Assembly (NCBI RefSeq): GCF_904528075.1
Contig: NZ_LR882035.1
Span: 1,860,001-1,924,000, forward strand
Reading direction: 5' to 3'
Length of the DNA stretch: 64,000 bases
Source: Agreia sp. COWG
GTDB lineage: Bacteria > Actinomycetota > Actinomycetes > Actinomycetales > Microbacteriaceae
Shown: positions 51,937 through 61,413 of the stretch, piece by piece
How positions within the stretch are numbered: position 1 is the stretch's first letter
How the letters are laid out: every line of letters begins with the position of its first letter
Position numbers and translations under genes: made by a program
The notes under the pieces: model-generated
What the model was told of the DNA's origin: nothing
What the model saw: the letters and a program-made list of their open reading frames with translations, nothing else
The model's database searches: none

Positions 51937-53184
51937 ATGAAGCAACTGCTGCGCCGACAGGCCCCCGTGCCCTTCGAGTCGCCGCTTCCGCCCGCACTCC
52001 GCTGGCTGCCGACCGGCATCGCCGTGCTCATCGTCAGCATCCCGGCCTTTGTGACGTTCCAGCACGGTGCGGCCCTGGCGAGCAATGTGCTGACGATCCT
52101 CATCGCCGTGGTACTCGTCGTCGCCCTTCTCCTGCGCCAGCGCCTGCCGAGATCGATGTCGGCCGTCGTGAGCGGCGTCGTGTGCGTGGTCGTCGTTCTG
52201 ACCGCTCTCGATGTGCTGGGCCCCGGACCGCTGGTCTCCGGGGTGCTCTGCGTCATGGTCACCCTCTTCGGCGTCGGCACCAGGCTCGGCCGCGACGCCG
52301 CCCTCCTCATGCTGGCGATCGCCGTCGTCTCGATCGGCAGCGTACTTCTCATCGCGCACCCGTCCGAGTCCCGCGGGCTCGAGTCGCTCGTGATGCTCGT
52401 CGCCCTCGTTGGCCTCGCCGCCAGCGCCGGAATCGCCCAGCACAACGGCCGCGCTTACATCGCCTCGATAACCGAGCGGGCCCGGCGGGCCGAGGAGACA
52501 CGAGAGTCCGAGGCGGAGCGCCGCGTCGCCGAGGAACGGCTCGCCATCGCCCGCGACCTGCACGACGTGATGGCCCACCAGATCGCCGTCATCAACCTGC
52601 ACGCCGCCTCGGCCTCGCAGGCCCTCCGGCAGAGACCGGATGACGCGGAGCGCTCCCTCGCCACCGTGCGCGAAGCCGCCCGCACCGTGCTCGGCGAGAT
52701 CGCAGGCCTTCTCTCCGTGCTCCGCTCCGGCGACGCTCACGCTGTCGAGGGTTCGAACTCACGCTCGCCGTCGCTCTCTCCTGCTCCGGGCCTCGCCCAC
52801 CTGCCGGGCCTCGTCGCGGACTTCGAGCGCGCCGGGCTGCGGGTGGAACAGCGCACGACCGGCACGCCCGTCGAGCTCGACTCCCCTCGTGACATCGCGG
52901 CCTACCGCCTCGTGCAGGAGGCACTGACCAACGCCCATAAGCACGGCGCAGACGGCTCTGCTCTGCTGCAGTTCGACTTTGGCAGCGACGACGAGGTCAC
53001 CGTCTCGGTGACCAACGTCACGCGAGCCGAGAGCGACGACCGCATCGTCGTGGCCGGCGGACACGGCCTGGTCGGAGCACGGGAGCGGGTCGGCGCCGTC
53101 GGCGGTCACCTCGAGACGTCGTTCGGCCCGGGGCCGGTGCATAGATTCGTGGCCCATCTGCCGGCCGTGGAGAACAGATCGTGA
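51937..53184 (+). CDS. Sensor histidine kinase (HisKA_3)
   Basis: A 415-residue kinase with about six membrane helices (residues ~25-165) and almost no outside domain. The HisKA_3 helix 'ERLAIARDLHDVMAHQIAVI' gives His209 as phosphoacceptor. The ATPase domain includes 'EALTNAHKHG' (N box) and 'GGHGLVGARERV' (G box). GAGGAGG lies 7 nt before ATG 51937. It overlaps its response regulator by GTGA and is divergent from an ABC exporter, the usual layout for intramembrane-sensing cell-envelope systems. Confidence 0.92.
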   Translation: MKQLLRRQAPVPFESPLPPALRWLPTGIAVLIVSIPAFVTFQHGAALASNVLTILIAVVLVVALLLRQRLPRSMSAVVSGVVCVVVVLTALDVLGPGPLVSGVLCVMVTLFGVGTRLGRDAALLMLAIAVVSIGSVLLIAHPSESRGLESLVMLVALVGLAASAGIAQHNGRAYIASITERARRAEETRESEAERRVAEERLAIARDLHDVMAHQIAVINLHAASASQALRQRPDDAERSLATVREAARTVLGEIAGLLSVLRSGDAHAVEGSNSRSPSLSPAPGLAHLPGLVADFERAGLRVEQRTTGTPVELDSPRDIAAYRLVQEALTNAHKHGADGSALLQFDFGSDDEVTVSVTNVTRAESDDRIVVAGGHGLVGARERVGAVGGHLETSFGPGPVHRFVAHLPAVENRS

Positions 53185-53849
53185 TCACGGTGCTGCTGGC
53201 CGACGACCAGGCTCTCATCCGTCGAGCGGTCTCGGAACTCGTCTCCAACGAGCCCGGCTTCACGGTCGTCGGGGAGGCGGCCGATGGTCGTGAGGCCATC
53301 GATCTCGTTCGCGCGACGCGTCCCGACGTGGTGCTGATGGACATCCGGATGCCCGTGATGGACGGGCTGCAGGCGACCGAGGCGATCTGCGGCGATGCCG
53401 AGCTGGCCTCCACCAAGATCATCATCTTGACCACGTTCGAAGAGGATGAGTACGTTCTGCGCGCTCTGCGGGCGGGGGCGAGCGGGTTTCTGGGCAAGGG
53501 AACGGAAGCGGATGCACTGATGGCCGCGATCCGTACGGTCCACGATGGCGACGCACTGCTCTCTCCGAAGGCCACCAGGGCGTTGATCGATCGATACCTC
53601 GCGCCGGCGGACGACGCCGCGCCGGTGCCCGATGCGTCGTTGTCCCATCTCACCGACCGTGAGCGGGAGATTCTGCTGCTGGTGGGAAGCGGCCTGTCGA
53701 ACGGCGATATCGCAGCGCAGCTGGTGATCTCAGTTCAGACGGCAAAGACGCACGTCAATCGCATGATGACCAAGCTGGCGGCCCACGATCGGGCGCAGCT
53801 CGTGATCATCGCCTACGAATCCGGCATGCTGGTGCCGGGGCGGCACTGA
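53181..53849 (+). CDS. Response regulator, NarL/LuxR family
   Basis: A 222-residue regulator. The receiver has 'LLADDQ', Asp54 in 'VVLMDIRMPVMDG', Thr in 'ILTTFEEDEY' and Lys in 'GFLGKGTEA'. The LuxR helix-turn-helix is 'LTDREREILLLVGSGLSNGDI' (split) and 'VSVQTAKTHVNRMMTKL'-like. GTG 53181 overlaps the kinase stop. The divergent ABC exporter is the most likely target. Confidence 0.93.
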   Translation: MITVLLADDQALIRRAVSELVSNEPGFTVVGEAADGREAIDLVRATRPDVVLMDIRMPVMDGLQATEAICGDAELASTKIIILTTFEEDEYVLRALRAGASGFLGKGTEADALMAAIRTVHDGDALLSPKATRALIDRYLAPADDAAPVPDASLSHLTDREREILLLVGSGLSNGDIAAQLVISVQTAKTHVNRMMTKLAAHDRAQLVIIAYESGMLVPGRH

Positions 53850-53866
53850 GTGAACGCATCGGTCGG

Positions 53867-53872
53867 TAAACT
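53867..53872 (+). promoter_or_regulatory. -10 hexamer of tRNA-Leu
   Basis: TAAACT, ending 12 nt before the mature tRNA 5' end. Confidence 0.4.
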
Positions 53873-53884
53873 GAGTTCGTTTCC

Positions 53885-53966
53885 GCGGGAGTGGTGGAAT
53901 TGGTAGACACGCAGGATTTAGGTTCCTGTGCTTTCGAGCGTGAGGGTTCAAGTCCCTTCTCCCGTA
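53885..53966 (+). tRNA. tRNA-Leu (anticodon TAG)
   Basis: The acceptor stem GCGGGAG pairs with CTCCCGT, the discriminator is A, and CCA is not encoded. The anticodon stem-loop CAGGA-TTTAGGT-TCCTG carries TAG. The long variable arm (TGCT-TTCG-AGCG) and the T arm GGGTTCAAGTCCC are typical of class II tRNA. It reads CUA and related Leu codons. Confidence 0.95.
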
Positions 53967-54005
53967 CCCCTCGAGTTTCGCCTCCGTGCGAGCGCGCGAG
54001 GGGTA
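53965..54005 (+). terminator. Terminator of tRNA-Leu
   Basis: TACCCCTCG (53965-53973) pairs perfectly with CGAGGGGTA (53997-54005), with a nested TCGC/GCGA stem inside. It is followed by a TTTT run at 54014-54017. Confidence 0.7.
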
Positions 54006-54075
54006 TTCTGACCTTTTATCCCCTATGTCCGCCGCCGACCGGCCCACACCTGACCCGCCGACGACTGGAGCCCAT

Positions 54076-54759
54076 GTGACACACGCAGCCCTCATCCCCT
54101 GGCTCGACCCCGAGGCCCTCATCAACGGCTTCGGCCCGCTGGCCCTCGTGGGCGTGTGCCTGATCATCTTCGCCGAGACCGGCCTCCTGATCGGCTTCCT
54201 CTTTCCCGGCGACACCCTCCTGGTCATCACCGGACTGCTCACCTTCGCCGGAACCATCGACATCCCCATCTGGCTGGTGTGCCTGGCGATAGGCTTCGCG
54301 GCCTTCCTGGGCGGCGAGGTCGGCTACCTGATCGGCCACAAGCTCGGCCCGCGCATCTTCGAGCGCAAGGAGTCGGGAATCTTCAGCATCAAGAACGTCG
54401 AACGCACCAACGCGTTCTTCTCGAAGTACGGCGCCTTCGCCGTGATCCTCGCCCGTTTCGTTCCCGTCGTGCGCACGTTCGCGCCGATCGCGGCCGGCGT
54501 CGGTCACATGAACTACCGCAAGTACTCTCTCTACAACCTGATCGGTGCCCTCGTCTGGGGCGCCGGCGTCACCTATGCCGGGTTCCTGCTCGGCTACATT
54601 CCGCCCGTCGCCGACTTCGTCAAGGAGTACATCGACATCATCCTGCTCGCCGCGGTCGCGGCGACGCTCATCCCCACGATCTGGCACTACGTGCAGTCGA
54701 CGATGCGGGCCCGCAAGGCCAACGCAGCCGCGGCCGTAGACCCGAAGCCGGAAGCCTAG
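54076..54759 (+). CDS. DedA family membrane protein
   Basis: A 227-residue DedA/VTT-domain protein. 'IIFAETGLLIGFLFPGDTLL' contains the conserved Glu-Thr and Pro-Gly-Asp, followed by 'GGEVGYLIGHKLG', 'FSKYGAFAVILARFVPVVRTF' (split) and 'NLIGALVWGAG'. DedA proteins flip or recycle phospholipids or undecaprenyl phosphate and affect membrane potential. GTG 54076 is chosen because GGAG lies 5 nt upstream and the family usually starts near 'LIPWLDPEAL'; ATG 54025 is the alternative. It is followed by aspS after 6 bp. Confidence 0.9.
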   Translation: MTHAALIPWLDPEALINGFGPLALVGVCLIIFAETGLLIGFLFPGDTLLVITGLLTFAGTIDIPIWLVCLAIGFAAFLGGEVGYLIGHKLGPRIFERKESGIFSIKNVERTNAFFSKYGAFAVILARFVPVVRTFAPIAAGVGHMNYRKYSLYNLIGALVWGAGVTYAGFLLGYIPPVADFVKEYIDIILLAAVAATLIPTIWHYVQSTMRARKANAAAAVDPKPEA

Positions 54760-54765
54760 GAAAAA

Positions 54766-56538
54766 ATGTACAGAACCAACTACGCGTCCTCCCTGACCCG
54801 CGAGCACGCGGGTGTCGAGGTCACGCTCTCTGGCTGGGTCGCCCGCGTGCGCGACCACGGCGGCGTGGCCTTCATCGACCTCCGCGACTCTTCTGGGCTC
54901 GTGCAGGTCACGTTCCGCGACGACCAGGTCGCCACGGCCGAGAGCGTGCGCGTCGAGTCCTGCGTCACGATCTCCGGCATCGTGCGGGAGCGCCCGGAGG
55001 GCAACGTCAACTCCGCGATCGCGTCGGGTGAGATCGAGGTGCAGGCGACGAACCTCACCGTGCTCGCGGCGAGCGATGTGCTCCCGTTCCAGCTCGACGA
55101 CGAGCCGGGCGAGGAGACCCGCCTCGCCTACCGCTATCTCGATCTGCGGCGCGAGAGCGCCGCATACCCGCTGAAACTGCGCTCCAAGGTCTCTGCGGCC
55201 GTGCGCTCCGTTCTCGTCGACAGCGACTTCGTCGAGGTAGAGACGCCGACGCTGACGCACTCCACCCCCGAGGGCGCACGCGACTTCCTCGTTCCGGCGC
55301 GCCTCAAGCCGGGAACGTTCTACGCCCTGCCGCAGAGCCCGCAGCTGTTCAAGCAGCTGCTGATGGTCGGCGGCTTCGAGCGCTATTTCCAGATCGCTCG
55401 CTGCTACCGCGACGAGGACTTCCGCGCAGACCGCCAGCCCGAGTTCACCCAGCTCGATGTCGAGATGGCCTTCGTCGACCAAGACGAGGTCATCGCCCTG
55501 GCCGAGCAGGTGCTGCGCGCCATGTGGCGCACGATCGACGTCGAACTGCCGCAGCCGCTGCCCCGTATGACCTATGCCGAGGCCATGCGACGCTTCGGCT
55601 CAGACAAGCCCGATCTGCGCTTCGGCCTTGAGCTCGTCGAGTTCACCGACTACTTCGCCGACACAGACTTCGCCGTCTTCAAGGCCCCCTACGTGGGTGC
55701 CGTGGTGATGCCCGGGGGCGCATCCCAGGCCCGCCGCGCGCTCGACGCGTGGCAGGAATGGGCCAAGCAGCGCGGGGCCAAGGGCCTCGCATACGTGCTC
55801 GTCGGAGAAGACGGCGACCTGCGCGGTCCCGTGGCAAAGAACCTGTCCGACGCCGAGCGCGAGGGCCTCGTCGCCCACTCCGGTGCACAGCCGGGCGACT
55901 GCATCTTCTTCGCCGCCGGAGCAGCGAAGTCGTCGAGAGCGCTTCTCGGGGCGCTTCGCGGCGAAATCGCCGCGCGCCAGGGCTTGATCGACCCCTCTGC
56001 CTGGGCCTTCACCTGGGTCGTCGACGCCCCGCTGTTCGAACCGGCCGGCGATGCCGTCGCCAGTGGCGACGTGGCCGTCGGCGCCGGTGCCTGGACGGCG
56101 GTGCACCACGCGTTCACCTCCCCGAAGCCAGAGTTCATCGACACCTTCGACACCGATCCCGAATCGGCGCTCTCCTACGCGTACGACATCGTCTGCAACG
56201 GCAACGAGATCGGCGGCGGCAGCATCCGGATTCACACCCGCGAGCTGCAGGAGCGCGTCTTCAAGATGATGGGCATCAGTCAAGAGGAGGCCGAGGAGAA
56301 GTTCGGCTTCCTGCTGCAGGCCTTCGCTTTCGGCGCTCCCCCGCACGGCGGATTCGCCATGGGTTTCGATCGCGTCGTCTCTCTGCTCGCCGGCACGGAC
56401 TCTATCCGCGACGTGATCGCGTTTCCGAAGTCGGGCGGTGGCAACGACCCGCTCACGGGTGCTCCCGCCGAGCTCGAGAGCGTGCAGCAGACGGAGCTCT
56501 ATCGCACCCTCGGGGTGCAGTCGATCCCTGCCAGGTAA
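54766..56538 (+). CDS. aspS: Aspartyl-tRNA synthetase (probably non-discriminating)
   Basis: A 590-residue class IIb synthetase. It has an anticodon-binding OB domain (~1-120), motif 2 '[21 protein letters not shown]' (split), a GAD insertion (~290-420) and motif 3 '[15 protein letters not shown]'. The OB-domain loop reads '[15 protein letters not shown]': His in place of the Leu of E. coli AspRS, the residue linked in the literature to non-discriminating enzymes that also aspartylate tRNA-Asn for GatCAB. No asnS is visible in the window. ATG 54766 follows AGGAAAAA. Confidence 0.95.
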   Translation: MYRTNYASSLTREHAGVEVTLSGWVARVRDHGGVAFIDLRDSSGLVQVTFRDDQVATAESVRVESCVTISGIVRERPEGNVNSAIASGEIEVQATNLTVLAASDVLPFQLDDEPGEETRLAYRYLDLRRESAAYPLKLRSKVSAAVRSVLVDSDFVEVETPTLTHSTPEGARDFLVPARLKPGTFYALPQSPQLFKQLLMVGGFERYFQIARCYRDEDFRADRQPEFTQLDVEMAFVDQDEVIALAEQVLRAMWRTIDVELPQPLPRMTYAEAMRRFGSDKPDLRFGLELVEFTDYFADTDFAVFKAPYVGAVVMPGGASQARRALDAWQEWAKQRGAKGLAYVLVGEDGDLRGPVAKNLSDAEREGLVAHSGAQPGDCIFFAAGAAKSSRALLGALRGEIAARQGLIDPSAWAFTWVVDAPLFEPAGDAVASGDVAVGAGAWTAVHHAFTSPKPEFIDTFDTDPESALSYAYDIVCNGNEIGGGSIRIHTRELQERVFKMMGISQEEAEEKFGFLLQAFAFGAPPHGGFAMGFDRVVSLLAGTDSIRDVIAFPKSGGGNDPLTGAPAELESVQQTELYRTLGVQSIPAR

Positions 56539-56557
56539 ACCAAGCTCGTGAACCGAG

Positions 56558-56599
56558 CAGCACCTGCCGCCTGACACGACGTTAGGGGTGCAGGTGCTG
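56558..56599. terminator. Possible terminator between aspS and the CDF gene
   Basis: CAGCACCTGC (56558-56567) and GCAGGTGCTG (56590-56599) form a perfect 10-bp stem with a 22-nt loop, between convergent genes. The right arm overlaps the last codons of the CDF gene. There is no U-tract. Confidence 0.4.
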
Positions 56600-57508
56600 T
56601 TCGTGTCCGGCGTGCTCCGTCGGCTCCAGTTGAAAAGTGGAGTGCTCGACGTCGAAGTGTCCGGCCAGGCAGGTGGAGAGCCTGTCGAGCATGAGCCCCG
56701 TATCCCCGCGGCCGAAGACCCCCTGGTCGACGACGACATGGGCCGAGAAGATGTTGCGTCCTGTGGTGACCGCCCACACGTGCACATCGTGCACGTCGAC
56801 GACGCCCTCCTCGGCGAGGATATGCGCGCGGATCTGCTCGACGTCTGTGTCGACAGGCGTCTGCTGTAGCAGAACGCGGAACACGTCTCGCAGCAGGGAG
56901 ACGGCGCGAGGCACGATCATGGCCGCGATCACGAGCGAGGCGATCGCATCGGCCGGAGCGAAGCCGGTAGCCATGATGATCAGCGCCGCCGCGATGACCG
57001 TGATCGATCCCAGGAGGTCACCGAAGACCTCGAGGTATGCGCCGCGCATGTTCAGGGATGATGCCGCCCCACCCCGCAGCAGCATCAGGGCCCCGAAGTT
57101 GGCGAGCAGACCGATGACTGCGACCACGAGTAGCGGGATCGGCGTGATGCTCGTCTGCGCTGGCGATAGGAGCCGCGACACGCCCTCGACGGCGACGAAG
57201 ACGGCGACACCGACGAGCACGACCCCATTGAAGAGGGCAGCGAACACCTCGACCCTCTGAAATCCGAAGCTATGCCTGTCTGTGGCGGGTCGCGTCGCGA
57301 TGATGCTCGCCACCAGGGCGACGATGAGTCCGATGAGGTCGGAGACCATGTGTCCGGCGTCGGCGAGCAGCGCGAGCGATCCGGTGAGGGCCGCCCCCGC
57401 GACCTCGACGACGAGCACGAGGGCCACAATGCCGATGGCGAAGCCCAGCCGTTTGCGGTCGGTGCTCGCCGACGCGTGACTGTGCCCGTGTTGGTCGTTA
57501 TGTGCCAT
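56582..57508 (-). CDS. Cation diffusion facilitator (CzcD-like)
   Basis: A 308-residue CDF transporter, probably exporting Zn2+ or Cd2+ by antiport. The His-rich ends 'HNDQHGHSH' and 'EHAGHEQHLHP' are metal-binding. 'LLADAGHMVSDLIGL' and 'TDRHSFGFQRVEVFAALFNG' carry the Asp/His sites of the CDF family in helices 2 and 5. ATG 57508 follows TAGGGT by 9 nt. No MerR/ArsR-type regulator is adjacent. Confidence 0.92.
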   Translation of the reverse strand: MAHNDQHGHSHASASTDRKRLGFAIGIVALVLVVEVAGAALTGSLALLADAGHMVSDLIGLIVALVASIIATRPATDRHSFGFQRVEVFAALFNGVVLVGVAVFVAVEGVSRLLSPAQTSITPIPLLVVAVIGLLANFGALMLLRGGAASSLNMRGAYLEVFGDLLGSITVIAAALIIMATGFAPADAIASLVIAAMIVPRAVSLLRDVFRVLLQQTPVDTDVEQIRAHILAEEGVVDVHDVHVWAVTTGRNIFSAHVVVDQGVFGRGDTGLMLDRLSTCLAGHFDVEHSTFQLEPTEHAGHEQHLHP

Positions 57509-57517
57509 GGTGATTCC

Positions 57518-57523
57518 ACCCTA
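57518..57523 (-). promoter_or_regulatory. -10 hexamer of the CDF gene
   Basis: TAGGGT on the minus strand, 9 nt before ATG 57508. Confidence 0.45.
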
Positions 57524-57556
57524 GGCATCGATGCACAGGGCCGCCTAGCTGCTGCG

Positions 57557-58159
57557 CTAGTTAGGAATGACGCTCATTCTCAACTGGGGTATGAGCTCGC
57601 GAAACGCTCGGCTGCGGTGGCTGTCGGCGTTCTTCTCGGCATTCGTCAGCTCAGCGGCGGAGCGGTCGGATCCGTCGGGCACGAAGATGGGATCGTAACC
57701 GAAACCATGGGCGCCGCGCGGCGCATCCAGGAGCCTGCCCCGCCATTCGCCCGCCGCGATGTGTTCACTGTGGGGCTCGGGAACGACCAGCGCGATCGTG
57801 CAGGCGTACCACGCCGTGCGGTGCGGGTCTCGGATGTCTGCGAGCTGATCGAGCAGCAGCTCGAGGTTGGCCGCGGCTCCCCGTCCATGGCCGGCCCAGC
57901 GGGCAGAGAAGATGCCGGGGGCGCCGCCCAGCACATCGACGCACACTCCGGAGTCGTCGGCCAGCGCCGGAAGCCCGGTGTGCGCCGCAGCGGCACGCGC
58001 CTTCAGCAGGGCGTTGTCGGCGAAAGAGACACCGTCTTCGACGGGTTCCGGTCCGTCGTATGCCACGACCTCGAGCTCTGGAAGTTGCGCACCGAGGATC
58101 TTCTGGAACTCCTCCACCTTGTGCGCATTGTGCGTGGCGAGCACGATCCGGATGCTCAC
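57557..58159 (-). CDS. rdgB: Non-canonical purine NTP pyrophosphatase (HAM1/RdgB)
   Basis: A 200-residue ITPase that clears dITP/XTP from the nucleotide pool. '[13 protein letters not shown]' opens with the T/SxxNxxK motif, '[24 protein letters not shown]' (split) is the catalytic Asp loop, and '[10 protein letters not shown]' is the FGYDP motif. GTG 58159 overlaps the rph stop (GTGA), the order commonly found in bacteria. Confidence 0.93.
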   Translation of the reverse strand: MSIRIVLATHNAHKVEEFQKILGAQLPELEVVAYDGPEPVEDGVSFADNALLKARAAAAHTGLPALADDSGVCVDVLGGAPGIFSARWAGHGRGAAANLELLLDQLADIRDPHRTAWYACTIALVVPEPHSEHIAAGEWRGRLLDAPRGAHGFGYDPIFVPDGSDRSAAELTNAEKNADSHRSRAFRELIPQLRMSVIPN

Positions 58160-58896
58160 GCCGGCGACCCGAGGACCGTCGCCTGGATCGTCGCCAGCTC
58201 TCGGGTGCCCGCGAGGGCGAGGTCGAGCAGCGCGTCGAGCTCTGTGCGGTCGAACGGCGCTCCCTCGGCGGTTCCCTGCACCTCGACGAAGAGCCCGCGA
58301 CCCGTGACGACCACATTCATGTCGGTCTCGGCGCGCACGTCCTCGACGTAGGCGAGATCGAGCATCGGGCGGCCGTCGATGATGCCCACCGACACCGCCG
58401 AGAGGCTGTCGATCAGCGGCTGCGCCTTCTGCGCGACGAACTTCTTCGCCCTGGCCCACTCGATGGCATCGGCCAGCGCGACGTAGGCCCCCGTGATGGC
58501 GGCGGTGCGTGTTCCACCGTCTGCCTGCAGAACATCGCAGTCGATCACGATGGTGTTCTCGCCGAGTGCCTTCATGTCGACGACGGCGCGGAGGCTGCGG
58601 CCGATGAGCCGCGAGATCTCGTGGGTTCGACCGCCGATCTTGCCCTTGACGCTCTCTCGGTCCATGCGGTCGTTCGTCGAGCGCGGAAGCATCGAATACT
58701 CCGCGGTGACCCAGCCCTGGCCCTTGCCCTGCTTCCAGCGCGGCACGCCGTTGGTGAACGACGCCGTGCACAGCACCTTCGTCTTGCCGAACGAGATCAG
58801 CGCCGAGCCCTCGGCCTGGTCGCTCCAGCCGCGCTCGATCGTGATGGGTCGCAGCTGATCGTTCGTGCGGCCGTCTTTGCGTGTGTCGTTCGACAT
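58156..58896 (-). CDS. rph: Ribonuclease PH
   Basis: A 246-residue phosphorolytic 3'-5' exonuclease that trims tRNA 3' ends. '[18 protein letters not shown]' near the start, '[12 protein letters not shown]', '[19 protein letters not shown]' (split) and '[24 protein letters not shown]'-like sequence are family hallmarks. ATG 58896 ('SNDTRKDGR') is used; an in-frame ATG at 58920 is possible but less conserved. It lies 21 bp after the murI stop and forms a murI-rph-rdgB unit. Confidence 0.94.
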   Translation of the reverse strand: MSNDTRKDGRTNDQLRPITIERGWSDQAEGSALISFGKTKVLCTASFTNGVPRWKQGKGQGWVTAEYSMLPRSTNDRMDRESVKGKIGGRTHEISRLIGRSLRAVVDMKALGENTIVIDCDVLQADGGTRTAAITGAYVALADAIEWARAKKFVAQKAQPLIDSLSAVSVGIIDGRPMLDLAYVEDVRAETDMNVVVTGRGLFVEVQGTAEGAPFDRTELDALLDLALAGTRELATIQATVLGSPA

Positions 58897-58916
58897 AGAG
58901 GTTCCGGTCCTTCGTT

Positions 58917-59744
58917 TCAATTCGTGGTCTGTGGAAGCTGGATGACGCCCGTCTCGACGTGCTCCACCGCGGAGACCTGCCGACCCAGCATGAGCTCGGC
59001 AAGGCGGAGAAACTCGTCTGCGCTGTCTCCCGTCGCTTCGTAGCGATGAACGGGCGGCGCGAGCGAGGTGCGTTCGATCCCCCGCCCGACAAGCTCTCGG
59101 TAGACGTCGTTAGCGGTCTCGGTGTCGCTCGAGACCAGCCTCGTGCCGTCGCCCATCACGTACGAGATCGCTCCCTTGAGGAACGGGTAATGGGTGCACC
59201 CCAGCACGAGCGTGTCGATGCCCTCGTCGCGAAGCGGGGCGAGGTACTCCTCCGCCACCGCGACGAGCTCACGGCTGGTGGTGTCGCCCGATTCCACGAA
59301 CTCGACGAACCGGGGGCAGGCGCGGGTGAACAGTTGCAGCTGGGGTGCGGCGGCGAAGGCGTCGTCGTAGGCGCGCGAGCGGATGGTGCCGGTGGTGCCG
59401 ATCACGCCGACCCTGTTGTTTCTGGTGGTAGCCACAGCGGCTCGAACAGCGGGCTGGATGACTTCGATCACCGGAACGGAGTACCGCTCCCTGGCGTCGC
59501 GCAGCATGGCGGCAGAGGCCGTGTTGCAGGCGATCACGAGCATCTTCACACCCTGGTCGACCAGCGTGTCGAGCGCCTCGAGCGCGAACTCTCGAACCTC
59601 GGCCAGGGGCCGCGGCCCGTACGGCGAGCGAGCGGTGTCGCCGATATAGGTGATCGACTCCCGGGGAAGTTGATCCCTGATGGAGCGGGCCACGCTCAAT
59701 CCGCCGACGCCGGAATCGAAGACTCCGATCGGCGCATCACTCAC
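58917..59744 (-). CDS. murI: Glutamate racemase
   Basis: A 275-residue cofactor-independent racemase supplying D-glutamate for peptidoglycan. '[17 protein letters not shown]' (catalytic Asp) and the two Cys motifs '[11 protein letters not shown]' and '[11 protein letters not shown]' are intact, as is '[11 protein letters not shown]'. GTG 59744 follows TAGGGT by 6 nt on the minus strand and has no Shine-Dalgarno sequence, so a leaderless message is likely. It is divergent from pncB. Confidence 0.95.
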   Translation of the reverse strand: MSDAPIGVFDSGVGGLSVARSIRDQLPRESITYIGDTARSPYGPRPLAEVREFALEALDTLVDQGVKMLVIACNTASAAMLRDARERYSVPVIEVIQPAVRAAVATTRNNRVGVIGTTGTIRSRAYDDAFAAAPQLQLFTRACPRFVEFVESGDTTSRELVAVAEEYLAPLRDEGIDTLVLGCTHYPFLKGAISYVMGDGTRLVSSDTETANDVYRELVGRGIERTSLAPPVHRYEATGDSADEFLRLAELMLGRQVSAVEHVETGVIQLPQTTN

Positions 59745-59750
59745 CGGTCC

Positions 59751-59781
59751 ACCCTACTGCGCCGACCTGCGTGGCTATGCT
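59751..59781. promoter_or_regulatory. Divergent leaderless-type -10 hexamers of murI and pncB
   Basis: TAGGGT on the minus strand (59756-59751), 6 nt from murI GTG 59744, and TATGCT on the plus strand (59776-59781), 6 nt from pncB GTG 59788. The starts are 43 bp apart. Confidence 0.5.
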
Positions 59782-59787
59782 TGGCCG

Positions 59788-61089
59788 GTGACCGCCGTAT
59801 CCTCGCTCCTCACCGACCGCTATGAGCTCACGATGCTGGATGCCGCCATTCAGGCGGGTACCCACGATCGCGAGTGCGTCTTCGAGGCTTTCGCCCGCCG
59901 GCTGCCCGAGGGTCGCCGTTACGGCATCGTCGCCGGCACGGGGCGCCTGCTCGACCTCATTGCGGCATTCCGTTTTCACGACGCCGAGCTGGAATGGCTG
60001 GCCCGGGCAGGGGTCGTACGCCAGGCAGCACTCGATTGGCTCGCCGATTACCGGTTCACGGGCACCATCACCGGATACCGGGAGGGGGAGGTCTACTTTC
60101 CGAACTCGCCCATCCTCGTCGTCGACTCCACCTTCGCCGAGGGCGTGATTCTCGAGACGCTCATCCTCAGCGTGCTGAACTACGACTCCTCGGTCGCGAG
60201 TGCGGCGTCGCGCATGGTGTCGGCGGCCGCCGGCCGACCCCTGGCAGAGATGGGTTCGCGCCGCACGGGCGAGTGGTCGGCTGTCGCCGCCGCTCGCGCC
60301 GCGTACATTGCCGGATTCGGCGCCACCTCGAACCTCGAGGCGGGTCGCAGCTGGGGCATCCCGACGATGGGAACCGCCGCGCATTCGTTCACCCTGCTCC
60401 ACGACAGCGAAGAAGCTGCTTTTCGCGCCCAGGTCGATGCCCTCGGGCCTCAGACCACCCTCCTGGTGGACACGTTCGACGTAGAGAAAGGCGTCGAGCT
60501 CGCCGTGCGCGTGGCCGGGCCTGCACTCGGTGCAGTGCGCCTGGATTCGGGCGATCTTCCGTCGCTCGTGACGGCCGTCAGAGCGCAGCTCGATGCCCTG
60601 GGCAACCCCGACACCAAGATCACGGTTACGAACGATCTCGACGAGTACACGATCGCCGCCTTGTCGGCGTCGCCCGTCGACTCCTACGGCGTGGGCACCT
60701 CGGTCGTCACAGGCTCGGGCTTTCCGGCCGCAGGAATGGTCTACAAGCTCGTCTCCCACGTCGATTCGGCAGGCAAGTGGGTATCCGTAGCCAAGAAGTC
60801 CGCTGAGAAGGCGACCGTCGGCGGGCGCAAGCATCCGGTGCGGCGTCTCGACCACGCGGGAATCGCCGTTGCCGAGGCCATCCACATCGGCGACGACGTG
60901 ACCGCCGGCGAGACGGGGCGCGAGCTGCTCGTTCCCCTCATCGCCGAGGGCATCCCCGATGAGCGCTTCATCGGCGCCGTGGGCGTAGAGAATGCTCGGG
61001 CGCACAGGGCTGACGCCATCGCCGAGCTGCCGGATCACGCATTCCGGCTCAGCAGGGGCGAGCCCATCATTCCGACGATCTACCCCTAG
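59788..61089 (+). CDS. pncB: Nicotinate phosphoribosyltransferase
   Basis: A 433-residue enzyme of NAD salvage, nicotinate plus PRPP to nicotinate mononucleotide, ATP-assisted. 'TDRYELTMLDAAIQAG' opens, 'EMGSRRTGEW' and 'ATSNLEAGRSWGIPTMGTAAHSF' (split) hold the phosphohistidine region, and 'RLDSGDL' and 'GVGTSVVTGSGFPA' are family motifs. GTG 59788 follows TATGCT by 6 nt; the upstream in-frame extension from 59680 runs over murI and its promoter and is rejected. Confidence 0.94.
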   Translation: MTAVSSLLTDRYELTMLDAAIQAGTHDRECVFEAFARRLPEGRRYGIVAGTGRLLDLIAAFRFHDAELEWLARAGVVRQAALDWLADYRFTGTITGYREGEVYFPNSPILVVDSTFAEGVILETLILSVLNYDSSVASAASRMVSAAAGRPLAEMGSRRTGEWSAVAAARAAYIAGFGATSNLEAGRSWGIPTMGTAAHSFTLLHDSEEAAFRAQVDALGPQTTLLVDTFDVEKGVELAVRVAGPALGAVRLDSGDLPSLVTAVRAQLDALGNPDTKITVTNDLDEYTIAALSASPVDSYGVGTSVVTGSGFPAAGMVYKLVSHVDSAGKWVSVAKKSAEKATVGGRKHPVRRLDHAGIAVAEAIHIGDDVTAGETGRELLVPLIAEGIPDERFIGAVGVENARAHRADAIAELPDHAFRLSRGEPIIPTIYP

Positions 61090-61101
61090 GTACGGGCCCG
61101 G

Positions 61102-61407
61102 CTATTCGGGCTTCAGTTCCTCGTAGATGCGCTTGCAGTCGGGGCACACCGGAAACTTCTCGGGGTCGCGACCGGGTAGCCACTTCTTGCCGCAGAGCGC
61201 CTTCACCGGCGTTCCCGTCATCGCCGATTCGAGGATCTTCTCTTTCTTGACGTAATGCGAGAAGCGCTCGTGATCTCCCGCCTCGATCTGCTCCTGCTCG
61301 AGAAGCTCCTCGAGTTCACGGTCGAGTGTCGAGGTACCGCCGCCCTGTGCGGGACCACCGGGTTCGGCGATGCTCATGGTCGGAACGGTTGCAGACGTGA
61401 TGCTCAT
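61102..61407 (-). CDS. DUF3039 domain protein
   Basis: A 101-residue actinobacterial protein of unknown function. The acidic helix 'LDRELEELLEQEQIE' (~30-45) is followed by 'VKALCGKKWLPGRDP' and 'FPVCPDCKRIYEEL'; the Cys residues (near 72, 87 and 90) suggest a small zinc ribbon. ATG 61407 follows TAGACT by 6 nt, with no Shine-Dalgarno sequence. It converges with pncB with 12 bp between. Confidence 0.88.
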   Translation of the reverse strand: MSITSATVPTMSIAEPGGPAQGGGTSTLDRELEELLEQEQIEAGDHERFSHYVKKEKILESAMTGTPVKALCGKKWLPGRDPEKFPVCPDCKRIYEELKPE

Positions 61408-61413
61408 CGCCCC

